Translations under genes and position numbers: made by a program
NCBI RefSeq assembly: GCF_009911795.1
Contig: NZ_CP047898.1
Location: 3,224,001-3,288,000, forward strand
Source: Pseudarthrobacter psychrotolerans
GTDB taxonomy: Bacteria; Actinomycetota; Actinomycetes; Actinomycetales; Micrococcaceae
Reading direction: 5' to 3'
Length of the DNA: 64,000 bases
The notes under the pieces: model-generated
The model's input: only the letters and a program-made list of their open reading frames with translations
The model's database searches: none
Told to the model about the DNA's origin: nothing
Part shown: in pieces, positions 51,311 to 60,660 of the stretch
How the letters are laid out: each line of letters begins with the position of its first letter
Numbering within the stretch: position 1 is the stretch's first letter

Positions 51311-52917
51311 ATGGCGGTCATCGCTGTTGATGCCGGCACCACAATGATCAAGGCAGTCGGCTACGACGAAGAAGGCACAGAAATGGTGGTCGTCCGCCAG
51401 TCGACCTCCGTAAGCCGCCCGCACCCGGGGTGGGCCGAGCAGGACATGCTCGCCGTCTGGGATGCCGTCGTCTTCAGCGTCCGCAGCGTCCAGCGCCAAC
51501 TGAAGTCGGACATCGATTTCCTGGCCATCACCGCCCAAGGTGACGGATGCTGGCTCGTTGACGAGGCAGCGGAACCCACAGGGCCCGCGATCCTGTGGAA
51601 CGACGGACGCGCCGCCGACATCGTGGAGGAATGGTCACGCCAGGGACTGCTCAAACAGGCATTCCAAATCAACGGATCCCAGACCTTCCCCGGACTGCCC
51701 AACGCCATACTCACCTGGCTGCAGCAGAACGACCCCGAGAGGCTCGAACGCTCCCACGTCTCCCTCACCTGCGGAGGGTGGCTCTTTGCCCGGATGACCG
51801 GACAGTTCGCCATCGATGAATCAGACGGCGCTGCCCCGTTCATGGATATCCGCACCCGCCGGTACTCACCGGAACTGCTGAAGCTCTATGACATGGAGTG
51901 GGCCCTGCCCTTCCTGCCGGAGCTGCGGGGCGACGACCGCCGGGTTGCCTCGCTGACACAGCACGCGGCACTGGAGATGGGCCTGCCCGCCGGCCTGCCG
52001 GTCGTCATGTCCTCGTACGACATCGCATCCACGGCAATAGGAGTCGGGGCGGTAGAACCCGGCCAGGCCTGCTGCATCCTCGGCACGACGTTGTGCACGG
52101 AAATTGTCGCCGACACCGTGAGCACGGAAGGAAAATCCGCTGGGCTGACTGTGGCCCTGGGCCTTCCCGGCAAATACCTCAATGCCTTTCCGACGCTGGC
52201 GGGCGGTGAAGTCATCCAATGGGCCTGTCAGCTATTGGATCTGGATAACCCGACGGAGCTGGCCGACCTCGCCGATACATGCCCCCGGGGGCAGGCGGCC
52301 TGGCGTTCATACCGTATCTGTCGCCGGCCGGGGAACGCGCACCCTTCTTGAACGCGCAGGCGCGCGGGTCCTTCCTGGGCCTTTCCTTCGATCACAAACG
52401 TGAACATATCGCACGCGCGGTGATGGAAGGCCTGACCTTGGTCATCCGCGACTGCCTCAGCACCTCAGGAGTCACCCCAACCGAACTCCGGGTCTGCGGC
52501 GGCGGGGCCGCCAACCCCATCTGGCTTCAGCTCATCGCCGACATCACGGGCGTTCCGGTGCAGAGGTCCACTGACACGGAAGTAGGCGCCAAGGGAGCTT
52601 TCCTCGTCGGACTGGTCGCCACCGGCGGAGCCGCCCGCGTCGAGGACGTTTCCTCCTGGTACGTCAGGATCCGGGACACCTTCACCCCGGATCCGCAGAA
52701 GGCCACTCAATACTCGGAGCTGTACGAGGACTTCCTGTCTCTCAGAACCACCGTGAGCCAGACCTGGCCGCGACTTGCGGCCATGCGGGGCCGAAGCCCG
52801 CAGACAATGACCACAGACCCGCTGCCGGTCATCGTCCCGGAACACCCGTCCGAAGGATCCGACGACCTGACTGTTCCCGGGAAGAAGTACCCGGCCACCC
52901 TAGAAGGAACATCATGA
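51311..52917 (+). pseudogene. FGGY-family carbohydrate kinase 1, apparently frameshifted
   Basis: A ~535-codon FGGY kinase split into two frames. The N-terminal lobe has AVIAVDAGTTMIKAVGYDEEG, the EryA/XylB-like ITAQGDGCWLVDE, and ILWNDGRAADIVEEW. The C-terminal lobe has GLAFIPYLSPAGERAPFLN and the ATP-site VCGGGAANPIWLQLIADIT. Adding one C to the C-run at 52282-52286 joins the frames at TCPPGAGGLAF. The kinase would phosphorylate a keto-sugar or polyol (erythritol, L-erythrulose, xylulose type); the exact substrate is unknown. The stop overlaps kinase 2 (ATGA). Confidence 0.8.
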
Positions 52918-54398
52918 CAGCAACGAACGGCGGCAGCATCTGGGTTGGCCTGGACCTGGGAACACAGAGCGTGCGCGCCCTGGCAGTCAACGCCGACGGC
53001 GACGTCCTCGGCTCCGGCACCCAAAAGCTCACCAGCCGCCGCGACGGACATAGGCATGAGCAGGACCCGGACCAATGGTGGAAAGCCGTCTCAGCGGCGG
53101 CGTCGGAAGCACTTCGGGGCCTCGAACACCGCAACGTCCTCGGCGTCGCAGTGGACGCCACCTCGGGAACGATCCTCCTCGCCGACGCCCGGGGCAACCC
53201 CGTTACACCCGGACTCATGTATGACGATGGCCGTGCCAGCGGCGAAACCGACCGGGTGAACCAGGCAGGATCCCATGTCTGGAACGAACTGGGCTACCAG
53301 CGGATGCAGACTCCCTGGGCACTTCCCAAGCTACTCTGGCTCCTCAATGATCCAGGAACGCCGACTGCCGGGACACGGTTGCTGCACCAGTCAGACTTCA
53401 TCAATGAGCGCCTCACAGGCCATCCGGTCCCCACGGACCTGAGCAGCGCGCTCAAAACGGGGGCACATCTTATTGAGGAGAAATGGCCCGAAGACGTGCT
53501 GGACGCGTTGGACGTCCCTCGCCAAATGCTTCCGGGTCTCGTCCGCTCAGGCACCCGGATCGGGACTGTCTCCGCCGACGCTGCCCGCGCCACCGGCATC
53601 CCGGCCGGCACCCCTGTCATCTCAGGGGCAACCGATGGATGTGCCGCACAGCTGGGCTCCGGGGCACTGAAAGTCGGCAGCTGGAATTCCGTTCTGGGCA
53701 CCACCTTGATCCTCAAAGGGGTCACCCGAAACCTGATCCAGGACCCCCTCGGGGTGGTCTACTCCCACAAAAGCCCTGACGGTGATTGGCTGCCGGGAGG
53801 CGCGTCCAGCACCGGGGCAGGTGTGATTTCCCGTGACTTCGCCGGAAAGGACCTGGGCATTCTGGAGTCACTGGCAAAAACACGGGAACCCGCACCCGTC
53901 CTGACCTATCCCCTGGTGTCATCCGGGGAAAGGTTCCCGTTCGCGGCACCACAGGCCCGGGGCTTCACTCTTGGAACCCCCGAAGATGAGTGCGACCGTT
54001 ACGCAGCCGCCCTGCAGGGCGTGGCGTTCATTGAACGGCTCTGCTTTGACTATCTGGACCTCCTGGGTGCCCCCACCGACGGCAGCCTCGTACTCACCGG
54101 CGGCGCCACCAAAAGCCCCTACTGGAACCAGTTACGTGCTGATGTCCTCGGCCGCCCAGTGACACTCCCCCAAAATGCAGAACCCGCCCTGGGCATGGCT
54201 GTCCTCGCCGCTTCCCCGGACCGGGAAACCGCTGACGTCGCAGCAGAAATGGTCAAGGTACGCCAGGTCATAGAGCCCCGCCCGGACGTAGCCGGACGGT
54301 TCGACGACTCCTACGTCCGCCTCATCACTGAACTGGAACAACGCGGCTGGCTGGATCCCGCCGCTGCTGAACACGCCATCAAAAGGACTAACGCATGA
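52914..54398 (+). CDS. FGGY-family carbohydrate kinase 2 (ribulokinase / XK1-like)
   Basis: The 494-residue kinase starts with IWVGLDLGTQSVRALAVNADG. It has VDATSGTILLADARGNPV and LMYDDGRA, a pattern of the plant XK1 / SePSK branch that phosphorylates D-ribulose. The ATP-binding lobe is LVLTGGATKSPYWNQLRADVL. Two different FGGY kinases in tandem suggest two entry substrates or one cryptic substrate with a salvage partner. Overlaps kinase 1 and the phosphatase gene by 4 bp each, so translation is coupled. Confidence 0.85.
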   Translation: MTATNGGSIWVGLDLGTQSVRALAVNADGDVLGSGTQKLTSRRDGHRHEQDPDQWWKAVSAAASEALRGLEHRNVLGVAVDATSGTILLADARGNPVTPGLMYDDGRASGETDRVNQAGSHVWNELGYQRMQTPWALPKLLWLLNDPGTPTAGTRLLHQSDFINERLTGHPVPTDLSSALKTGAHLIEEKWPEDVLDALDVPRQMLPGLVRSGTRIGTVSADAARATGIPAGTPVISGATDGCAAQLGSGALKVGSWNSVLGTTLILKGVTRNLIQDPLGVVYSHKSPDGDWLPGGASSTGAGVISRDFAGKDLGILESLAKTREPAPVLTYPLVSSGERFPFAAPQARGFTLGTPEDECDRYAAALQGVAFIERLCFDYLDLLGAPTDGSLVLTGGATKSPYWNQLRADVLGRPVTLPQNAEPALGMAVLAASPDRETADVAAEMVKVRQVIEPRPDVAGRFDDSYVRLITELEQRGWLDPAAAEHAIKRTNA

Positions 54399-55033
54399 CA
54401 AACATCATCCTGTGCCGCCACGGCGAGACCGTCTGGCACGCCGAAAACCGCTACGCCGGAATCAGCGACATCGAGCTGACCCCCAGAGGCCATGATCAGG
54501 CGGCCCAGCTCGCAAACTGGGCCCAAACAGCCGGGCTCTCCGCGATCTACACTTCCACTCTGAGCCGCGCCCAGACCACGGCCGGGGCCAGCGCGAAGGC
54601 CACCGGCCTCAGCGTGCAGGTGGACCCGCGCCTGCGTGAACTGGACTTCGGTGAAGGCGAAGGCCTGACAACGTCCGAGATGGAACAGCGTTTCCCGAAG
54701 GCCCTGGCCCATTTCCGGTCTGATCCGGCGAAGCACCATCTCCCCGGCGGAGAGGACCCCTTCAAAGCCGCTGACCGATTCGTGGACTGCCTTCAGGACA
54801 TCACAAAGGAGCATCCGGACGGACGGGTGCTGGTAGTAGCCCACACCACGGCAATGCGGCTCACCCTCTGCCAGCTGATGGGCATCCCGCTGCGGGAATA
54901 CCGGCGGGTCTTCCCCGCCATCCGGAACTGCTCACTCACTGAAATCAGCATCAGGGACGGCTACGTTTCCGTGCTCGAGTTCAACACGCCTGTCGCGGCC
55001 AGTATTGTGCCGGCCAACCAGCCCCAGCCCTGA
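54395..55033 (+). CDS. Histidine phosphatase superfamily protein
   Basis: The 212-residue protein has LCRHGETVWHAENRYAG with the catalytic His, RELDFGEGEGLTTSEM, and the second His in VVAHTTAMRLTLCQLMG. It is a phosphoglycerate-mutase-like phosphatase (CobC/GpmB type), not a 2,3-BPG mutase by context. Coupled by ATGA to kinase 2, it may remove phosphate from a dead-end sugar phosphate in the same pathway (inference). Confidence 0.85.
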   Translation: MTNIILCRHGETVWHAENRYAGISDIELTPRGHDQAAQLANWAQTAGLSAIYTSTLSRAQTTAGASAKATGLSVQVDPRLRELDFGEGEGLTTSEMEQRFPKALAHFRSDPAKHHLPGGEDPFKAADRFVDCLQDITKEHPDGRVLVVAHTTAMRLTLCQLMGIPLREYRRVFPAIRNCSLTEISIRDGYVSVLEFNTPVAASIVPANQPQP

Positions 55034-55054
55034 TCCAGCAAGGAGATCCCCATC

Positions 55055-56107
55055 ATGACCACCCGCATTCTCGCCGCAGGCGACCACTTCGTACTCAATG
55101 ACCTGCTCACTGGCGCCGTGGCAAAGGAAGTCACCGACCGCAGCGTGTCATTCACCGAGCTCACCCTGCCCTGGCCCGTCGTGCCCTTCGGCCGGGTCGC
55201 AGAAGTCGATGAAGCCTCCGGGACCGAAGACGAACTCATCGAAGCCCTGCAGGGAGTGGAAATCTGCATCACGCAAATGGCCCCCCTGACTGAAAAGGTC
55301 CTTAAAGCATGCCCCAAGCTCAAACTGTTCTGCATCAGCCGCGGAGGCCCCGTCAATGCAAACCTGGAAGCAGCGACCCGGCACGGTGTAGCCGTAACGT
55401 CAGCACCGGGACGGAACGCTGCAGCAACAGCGGAGCATACCCTGGGCATGATGCTGGCCGCGATGCGCCGCATCCCCCAGACCAACGCCGATCTGTCCGC
55501 CGGAACGTGGCGGGGTGACTACTACATGTACGAAAACGTCGGCCCCGAACTCGAAGGCAGCACTGTCGGCCTGGTCGGCTACGGAGCCATCGGCAGCCGC
55601 GTTGCCCGCATGCTTCAAGGCTTCGGGGCAACAGTCCTGGTCCACGACCCGTACGTCACGGAAGACGCACTGACCGGACAGGCCGAAAAGGTCGAATTCG
55701 ACGAATTACTGGCCCGCTCCAATGTCATCACCCTCCATGCCCGCGTCACGCCCGAGACAACCGGCATGATCGGAGCCGAACAGATCGCTGCCCTGCAGCC
55801 CGGCTCCATCATCGTCAACTGCGCACGGGGCGCCCTGCTGGACTACGACGCACTCTGCGACGCCCTCGACTCCGGCCACCTCTTCGGCGCCGCTTTTGAC
55901 GTTTTCCCCGAGGAGCCCATTCCCGCAGCCTCAAGACTGCTGACCACCCCAAACATCGTCATGACCCCGCACCTGGCCGGGGCCAGCAAAGCGACCGCAA
56001 ACAAGGCGGCACAGATCGTGGCCGCGGATGTGCGGAGGTACCTGAACGGGGAACCCCTCGCCAACTGCGCCAACCCCGAAGCCCTCATGCCAGCACGCAC
56101 GGCCTAG
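55055..56107 (+). CDS. D-isomer specific 2-hydroxyacid dehydrogenase (SerA-like)
   Basis: The 350-residue NAD-dependent dehydrogenase has GLVGYGAIGSRVARMLQGFG and an Asp for NAD (VHDPYV). The catalytic Arg is in NCARGALLDYDAL, Glu in DVFPEEPIPA and His in TPHLAGASKA. It could oxidise or reduce a 2-hydroxy/2-keto acid such as erythronate-4-phosphate or phosphoglycerate-like compounds. The substrate is unknown. SD AAGGAG lies before ATG 55055. It ends the kinase operon. Confidence 0.85.
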   Translation: MTTRILAAGDHFVLNDLLTGAVAKEVTDRSVSFTELTLPWPVVPFGRVAEVDEASGTEDELIEALQGVEICITQMAPLTEKVLKACPKLKLFCISRGGPVNANLEAATRHGVAVTSAPGRNAAATAEHTLGMMLAAMRRIPQTNADLSAGTWRGDYYMYENVGPELEGSTVGLVGYGAIGSRVARMLQGFGATVLVHDPYVTEDALTGQAEKVEFDELLARSNVITLHARVTPETTGMIGAEQIAALQPGSIIVNCARGALLDYDALCDALDSGHLFGAAFDVFPEEPIPAASRLLTTPNIVMTPHLAGASKATANKAAQIVAADVRRYLNGEPLANCANPEALMPARTA

Positions 56108-56116
56108 AACCGCGCT

Positions 56117-56154
56117 GGCCCCCGGGAACGCCAGCTCCCGCGGCTCCGGGGGCC
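56117..56154. terminator. Possible terminator hairpin downstream of the dehydrogenase
   Basis: GGCCCCCGG (56117-56125) pairs with CCGGGGGCC (56146-56154), and a small GGGA/TCCC stem nests inside. There is no T-run. It lies between convergent genes, so bidirectional use is plausible. Confidence 0.35.
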
Positions 56155-56241
56155 GGCATGGTCGTTTGGCCCCGTCCGCAGCCCCCGGCGCCATTTCGGT
56201 GCCGGACCGGAATCGTCGAGAGTGCCCTCCTGCAGACCGGA

Positions 56242-57060
56242 TTAACCTGTCTGGCTGTGCGTGGAATGCAGCGGGGCGATGTGTAATGTGGTGTGCTCAG
56301 ATACTGCTTCCCTGAACTCGGAAGAGACATCGTCAGTAAGAATGAGGTCGGTGAAATCGCTCACGGGAACGTAGTGGTGGAGCGATGTCCGCCCCGCTTT
56401 GGACCCGTCCATCATCAGCACGCGTCGAGTGCCGGCCTTCAGCATGGCCCGCTTCATGTGAACGACATCCTGCTCCTGGTGGTACGTCATCTCAGATCCC
56501 ATCGTTGAGGTGGACTGGAACACGACATCCACCGCGTAGGAGCTGAACGAGCCGTCGTTCGGCAGGCCAATGAAAGAGTCATGGGTGCGTGAGTACTGGC
56601 CTCCGGTCACGATCAGCCGGATGTCATCGTTCTCCCGGAACAGCTCTATCGCCTGCCTGTAGTTGGTGATGACTGTCAGGGGTCCAACATCGTTGAGCAA
56701 CCGGGCAAGGGCGAACACTGTGGTGGAGTCATCCAGCATCACGGACATGCCTGGCTCGACCATCTCCAGGGCCTTGCGCGCCAGTGCCGTCTTGGCCTGC
56801 GGCTGGATCTGCATCCGGATCTCAGAGCTCGCCTCAAAGACAGTGGAGGGCAGTGCCGACACTCCGCCGTGGACTTTGCGCAGGATTCCCCGAGTTGCCA
56901 GATCATCGATGTCGCGGTGGATGGTCATCAGACTGACGTTGGTGAGGGTCGCAAGATCGGCGGCACTGGAAAACCCTGCCCCCACAACATGTTCGATGAT
57001 CCGCCGCTGCCGGGTGATGCGCGGCTTTTTGAGTCCGGGGTTGTCGTTCATCATGCTCAC
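56242..57060 (-). CDS. DeoR-family transcriptional regulator
   Basis: The 272-residue protein has an N-terminal winged HTH (NVSLMTIHRDIDDLATRGIL, then RKVHGGV) and a DeoR sensor domain with VMLDDSTTVFALARLL, VTGGQYSRTHDSFIG and LMMDGSKAG. DeoR proteins bind a phosphorylated sugar and repress catabolic genes. It sits between the kinase operon and a divergent sugar ABC transporter, so it probably controls the whole island, with a kinase product as effector (inference). Confidence 0.88.
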   Translation of the reverse strand: MSMMNDNPGLKKPRITRQRRIIEHVVGAGFSSAADLATLTNVSLMTIHRDIDDLATRGILRKVHGGVSALPSTVFEASSEIRMQIQPQAKTALARKALEMVEPGMSVMLDDSTTVFALARLLNDVGPLTVITNYRQAIELFRENDDIRLIVTGGQYSRTHDSFIGLPNDGSFSSYAVDVVFQSTSTMGSEMTYHQEQDVVHMKRAMLKAGTRRVLMMDGSKAGRTSLHHYVPVSDFTDLILTDDVSSEFREAVSEHTTLHIAPLHSTHSQTG

Positions 57061-57170
57061 TTTCGTCGCTGCGCGCGGGTTTCCACCACTGCGTGGACCC
57101 TTACGGCAGGCCTGTGCTTAGGATATGCCCCGCACAAGCCATGAAACAATTTATCAATCTTCGTGACCTA

Positions 57171-57198
57171 TTTCACACTTTTTCTGTTATTCTAGACA
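57171..57198 (+). promoter_or_regulatory. Candidate promoter of the sugar ABC transporter
   Basis: TTTCAC (57171-57176), a 16-bp spacer and TAGACA (57193-57198) lie 60 bp before the binding-protein gene in an AT-rich stretch. TGTTATTCTAGACAT resembles one arm of the palindrome upstream of the MFS gene (TGTTATTTTTAACGT, 11 of 15 matching), which could be a shared DeoR half-site. Confidence 0.35.
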
Positions 57199-57257
57199 TA
57201 CAAGTTGAGGTCATGGAGGACCCGGCTGGCTTGGCTCACCTCACGAAAGAGAATTCA

Positions 57258-58334
57258 ATGAAGAACTTCTACGCGCGCATCATGACGGCAGCCGCCACGG
57301 CTGCCATTCTCGGCCTCGCCGTCACCGGCTGCGGTTCCCCGGGCACTGCAGGAGCCGGCACGGGCGACGCCTCGGCCGCCAAAATAGCGTTTCTGATGCC
57401 GGATATCGCCTCAACCCGGTATGAACTGTTCGACAAGCCCCTGTTTGAGGCAAAGATCAAGGAGCTTTGCGGGGGATGCACCGTGGTGTATTCAAACGCC
57501 AACGCCAGCGCGGCAAAGCAGCAGGAACAGGCCAACTCCGCACTCGCCCAGGGTGTAAAGGCCATTGTGATTGACCCGGTCGACTCCGCAGCTGCCGCGA
57601 CGATCGTCAACTCAGCCAAGGCGCAGAACGTGCCGATCATCGCCTACGACCGCCCGATCCCTGATGCCCCCGCCGATTACTACGTTTCCTTCGACAACGA
57701 AAAAATCGGTTCGATGATCGCCCAGTCCCTGGTCGACCACCTCAAGGCGAGCAATGTCCAGGGAGGACTGCTGCAGGTCAACGGTTCCCCTACTGACGCA
57801 GCCGCCGGGCTGATCAAGAAGGGCATCCACTCCGCCGTTGACCCGAGCGGGTTCAAGCTCCTCGCCGAGTTTGACACCCCGGGCTGGGAACCGACCAAGG
57901 CCCAGGACTGGGTCAGCGGCCAGATCACCCAGTTCTCCGGGAAAATCGCAGGAGTTGTCGCGGCAAACGACGGCACGGCAGGCGGCGCCATCGCGGCGTT
58001 CAAGGCTGCCGGAACCGAAGTGCCCCCCGTGACGGGTAATGACGCCGAGCTCGCCGCCGCCCAGCGCATCGTGGCCGGGGACCAGTACAACACCATCTCC
58101 AAGCCAATCAAGACCGTGGCTGAAGCCGCCGCACAGATAGCCTACTCATTTGCCAAGGGCGAGAAGCCTGCGGGCAAAACCACCTTGTTCAACACCCCGT
58201 CGGAACTCTTCGTCCCGACAGTGGTCACCGCCGAAAACCTCAAAGAGTCGCTGGTGGACACCGGAATCGTGAAGGCGTCCGAGCTCTGCACCTCCGCCTA
58301 CGCGGCAGCCTGCGCCAAGGCCGGCATCAAGTAG
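57258..58334 (+). CDS. Sugar ABC transporter substrate-binding lipoprotein (XylF-like)
   Basis: About 358 residues. The signal peptide ends in the lipobox LAVTGCG, so it is a lipoprotein. The mature part is a type I periplasmic-binding fold (IAFLMPDIASTRYELFDKPL, QGVKAIVIDPVDSAAAATIV, VPIIAYDRPI, VVAANDGTAGGAIAAFKAAG) as in xylose- and ribose-binding proteins. The chosen start is ATG 57258 with GAAAGAG upstream; the longer frame adds a non-signal stretch. First gene of a binding protein - ATPase - permease operon. Confidence 0.88.
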   Translation: MKNFYARIMTAAATAAILGLAVTGCGSPGTAGAGTGDASAAKIAFLMPDIASTRYELFDKPLFEAKIKELCGGCTVVYSNANASAAKQQEQANSALAQGVKAIVIDPVDSAAAATIVNSAKAQNVPIIAYDRPIPDAPADYYVSFDNEKIGSMIAQSLVDHLKASNVQGGLLQVNGSPTDAAAGLIKKGIHSAVDPSGFKLLAEFDTPGWEPTKAQDWVSGQITQFSGKIAGVVAANDGTAGGAIAAFKAAGTEVPPVTGNDAELAAAQRIVAGDQYNTISKPIKTVAEAAAQIAYSFAKGEKPAGKTTLFNTPSELFVPTVVTAENLKESLVDTGIVKASELCTSAYAAACAKAGIK

Positions 58335-58351
58335 AGCCAGCATCACGGCAA

Positions 58352-58389
58352 GGAGGTTCCGGTGTCCCGGTCCGGACACCGGAACCTCC
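58352..58389 (+). other. Intercistronic hairpin between binding protein and ATPase genes
   Basis: A perfect 16-bp stem (GGAGGTTCCGGTGTCC against its complement, loop CGGTCC) with no T-run lies in the 96-bp gap. Such structures commonly stabilise the upstream mRNA or partly terminate, giving excess binding protein over membrane components. Confidence 0.65.
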
Positions 58390-58430
58390 AACCCCAACAT
58401 CACTAGCCCCAGAGAACAACAGGGAAAAAC

Positions 58431-59255
58431 ATGCCATCAGAACCCATCGCCGCAGCAGGAAGCCCCCAACTGCTGTCACTGCGCGGCATAAACAAGTCCT
58501 TCGGTGCCGTCGCCGCGCTAATGGACATTGAGCTGGACGTAGCCGAAGGCGAAGTTGTCGCTGTCGTCGGTGACAACGGCGCCGGCAAATCGACGCTGGT
58601 AAAGGTACTCTCGGGAGTACATTCAGCCGACTCCGGCACCATCGCCTTTGAAGGCCGGGAAGTAACGATTTCCAGTCCAGCGGCCGCCCAGCACCTCGGC
58701 ATCGCCACCGTCTTCCAGGACCTGGCGCTCTGCGACAACCTCACAGTCGTCGACAACCTCTTCCTTGGCCGGGAAATATCACCGCTCCGGCTGAACGAAG
58801 TGGACATGGAAGTCCGTTCATGGGAGCTGCTGAGGCAGCTCTCGGCAAAGATCCCCTCTGTCCGGACACCCATTGCGGCGCTGTCCGGCGGCCAGCGGCA
58901 GACCGTCGCCATCGCCCGGTCCCTGCTCGGAGACCCCAAAATCGTCATCCTCGATGAGCCGACCGCAGCGCTCGGCGTCGCCCAGACCGCCGAAGTACTC
59001 AACCTCGTTGAAAGACTGCGCGAACGCGGCCACGGCGTCATTATGATCAGCCACAATATGGCCGACGTGAAGGCAGTCGCGGACCGGGTGGTTGTACTGC
59101 GCCTTGGCCGCAACAACGGAGACTTCCGGGTCCGCGACGTCTCAACCGAGGACATCATCGCCGCCATTACCGGAGCAACGGACAACGTCGTCTCACGACG
59201 GTCCGCAGCACGCGGCACCGGCCAGGGACCGACCCAGGAGACCGACGCATCATGA
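58431..59255 (+). CDS. Sugar ABC transporter ATP-binding protein, single domain
   Basis: The 274-residue ABC ATPase has Walker A VGDNGAGKST, Q-loop VFQDLALCDNLT, signature LSGGQRQTVAIAR, Walker B VILDEPTAALG and the H-loop ISHN. CUT2 transporters usually have a double-domain RbsA/XylG of ~500 residues; this is the single-domain FrcA-like form and probably works as a homodimer. Overlaps the permease gene (ATGA). Confidence 0.88.
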   Translation: MPSEPIAAAGSPQLLSLRGINKSFGAVAALMDIELDVAEGEVVAVVGDNGAGKSTLVKVLSGVHSADSGTIAFEGREVTISSPAAAQHLGIATVFQDLALCDNLTVVDNLFLGREISPLRLNEVDMEVRSWELLRQLSAKIPSVRTPIAALSGGQRQTVAIARSLLGDPKIVILDEPTAALGVAQTAEVLNLVERLRERGHGVIMISHNMADVKAVADRVVVLRLGRNNGDFRVRDVSTEDIIAAITGATDNVVSRRSAARGTGQGPTQETDAS

Positions 59256-60508
59256 AAAACAAGACACAAACCGCTCCCGCCTCCCTCGCCATGGACTTGC
59301 AGGACGAACGGCTGCAAGACCGGACAGGACTCAAAGGCCAGTTCCAGGCATTCCTGGACCGAACCCGCTCCGGCGACCTCGGTGTCCTGCCCGTCATCGG
59401 CGGACTGATCGTGATCTGGGCAGTCCTCCAGGCCCTGAACCCGATCTTTCTTTCCCCCGCAAACCTGGTCAACCTCACCATGGAAAGCTCAGCCGTAGGG
59501 ATCATCGCCCTCGGCATCGTCTCCGTCCTCCTGGTAGCCCAAATCGACCTTTCCGTCGGCTCCGTCAGCGGACTGGCGGCCGCTGTCGTCGCAGTCACTT
59601 CGGTCAACATGGGCTGGCCCGTCTGGCTGGTTATCCTGACCACAGTTGCCCTCGGAGCAGCCATCGGCTGGATCTACGGACAGATCTTCAACCGGTTCGG
59701 CGTTCCCAGCTTCGTCATCACCCTCGCCGGGCTACTCGGATTCCTGGGACTGCAGCTCTACATCCTGGGTGCCAAGGGATCCATCAACCTGCCGTTCGAC
59801 TCACCCCTGGTGTACTTCGCCCAACTGGCATTCGTGCCCATCTGGCTGTCCTACGTACTGGTAGCAGGCGCAGCAGCGGCCCTGTTCGCCACCGACTACT
59901 TCCACTCACGTGCCCGCAGAAGCGCCGGACTGTCCGCCATGTCCATGCAGAACATCGCCCTGCGCGCCATTCTCCTGCTGGTAGTCCTCGGAGTAGCTGT
60001 CTCCTACCTGAACCAAAGCCGCGGAGTCGGCTGGATGTTCATATTCTTCATCGCACTGACCTTGATCCTTAATTACCTACTCAAGCGAACCAAATGGGGC
60101 CGCTCCGTCTACGCCGTCGGCGGCAATCCGGAAGCAGCCCGCCGCGCCGGCATAAACGTCAAAGTCATTTACACATCCGTTTTCATCACCTGCTCAACCC
60201 TCGCAGCGGTAGGTGGACTCCTTGGAGCCGCCCGCCTCGCAGCCGCCAACCAGGGAAGCGGCACCGGCGACGTAAACCTGAACGCAATCGCCGCGGCTGT
60301 CATCGGCGGAACGAGCTTGTTCGGGGGCCGTGGCAGCGCCTTCGCCGCCATTTTGGGGATCATCGTCATCCAGTCAATCTCCAGCGGTCTCACCCTGCTG
60401 AATCTCGACTCGTCATTCCGATTCATGGTCACAGGTGTGGTGCTGCTCCTGGCAGTAACCCTCGACTCAGTCTCCCGCCGGTCCCGATCCTCACACGGCA
60501 GGGCCTGA
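59252..60508 (+). CDS. Sugar ABC transporter permease (XylH/FrcC-like)
   Basis: The 418-residue BPD_transp_2 permease has about 10 membrane segments, IALGIVSVLLVAQIDLSVGS (the conserved IDLSVG motif), GVPSFVITLAGLLGFLGLQL, YAVGGNPEAARRAGINV, and IAAAVIGGTSLFGGRGSAFA near the C-terminus. The length and the insert between segments match xylose-type (XylH) permeases rather than short RbsC. Partner of the ATPase with which it overlaps; followed by the hairpin at 60531-60568. Confidence 0.9.
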   Translation: MKNKTQTAPASLAMDLQDERLQDRTGLKGQFQAFLDRTRSGDLGVLPVIGGLIVIWAVLQALNPIFLSPANLVNLTMESSAVGIIALGIVSVLLVAQIDLSVGSVSGLAAAVVAVTSVNMGWPVWLVILTTVALGAAIGWIYGQIFNRFGVPSFVITLAGLLGFLGLQLYILGAKGSINLPFDSPLVYFAQLAFVPIWLSYVLVAGAAAALFATDYFHSRARRSAGLSAMSMQNIALRAILLLVVLGVAVSYLNQSRGVGWMFIFFIALTLILNYLLKRTKWGRSVYAVGGNPEAARRAGINVKVIYTSVFITCSTLAAVGGLLGAARLAAANQGSGTGDVNLNAIAAAVIGGTSLFGGRGSAFAAILGIIVIQSISSGLTLLNLDSSFRFMVTGVVLLLAVTLDSVSRRSRSSHGRA

Positions 60509-60530
60509 GCAAGAACCGCCAAGTTCCTAC

Positions 60531-60568
60531 CCAAGGGCTCCTGCCGCAACAATGGCAGGAGCCCTTGG
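60531..60568. terminator. Terminator hairpin after the sugar ABC operon
   Basis: A 15-bp perfect stem (CCAAGGGCTCCTGCC against its complement) with an 8-nt loop and no T-run lies between the convergent permease and mptB genes. Confidence 0.65.
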
Positions 60569-60660
60569 TGATGGCTGGGCGAGGAAGCCCTCGCGTAAGC
60601 AGTGTCGGTCTGCCAGCTACCTTTTAGCAGTTCCCAATTCCCATGTGTCGGGATCTCGCC

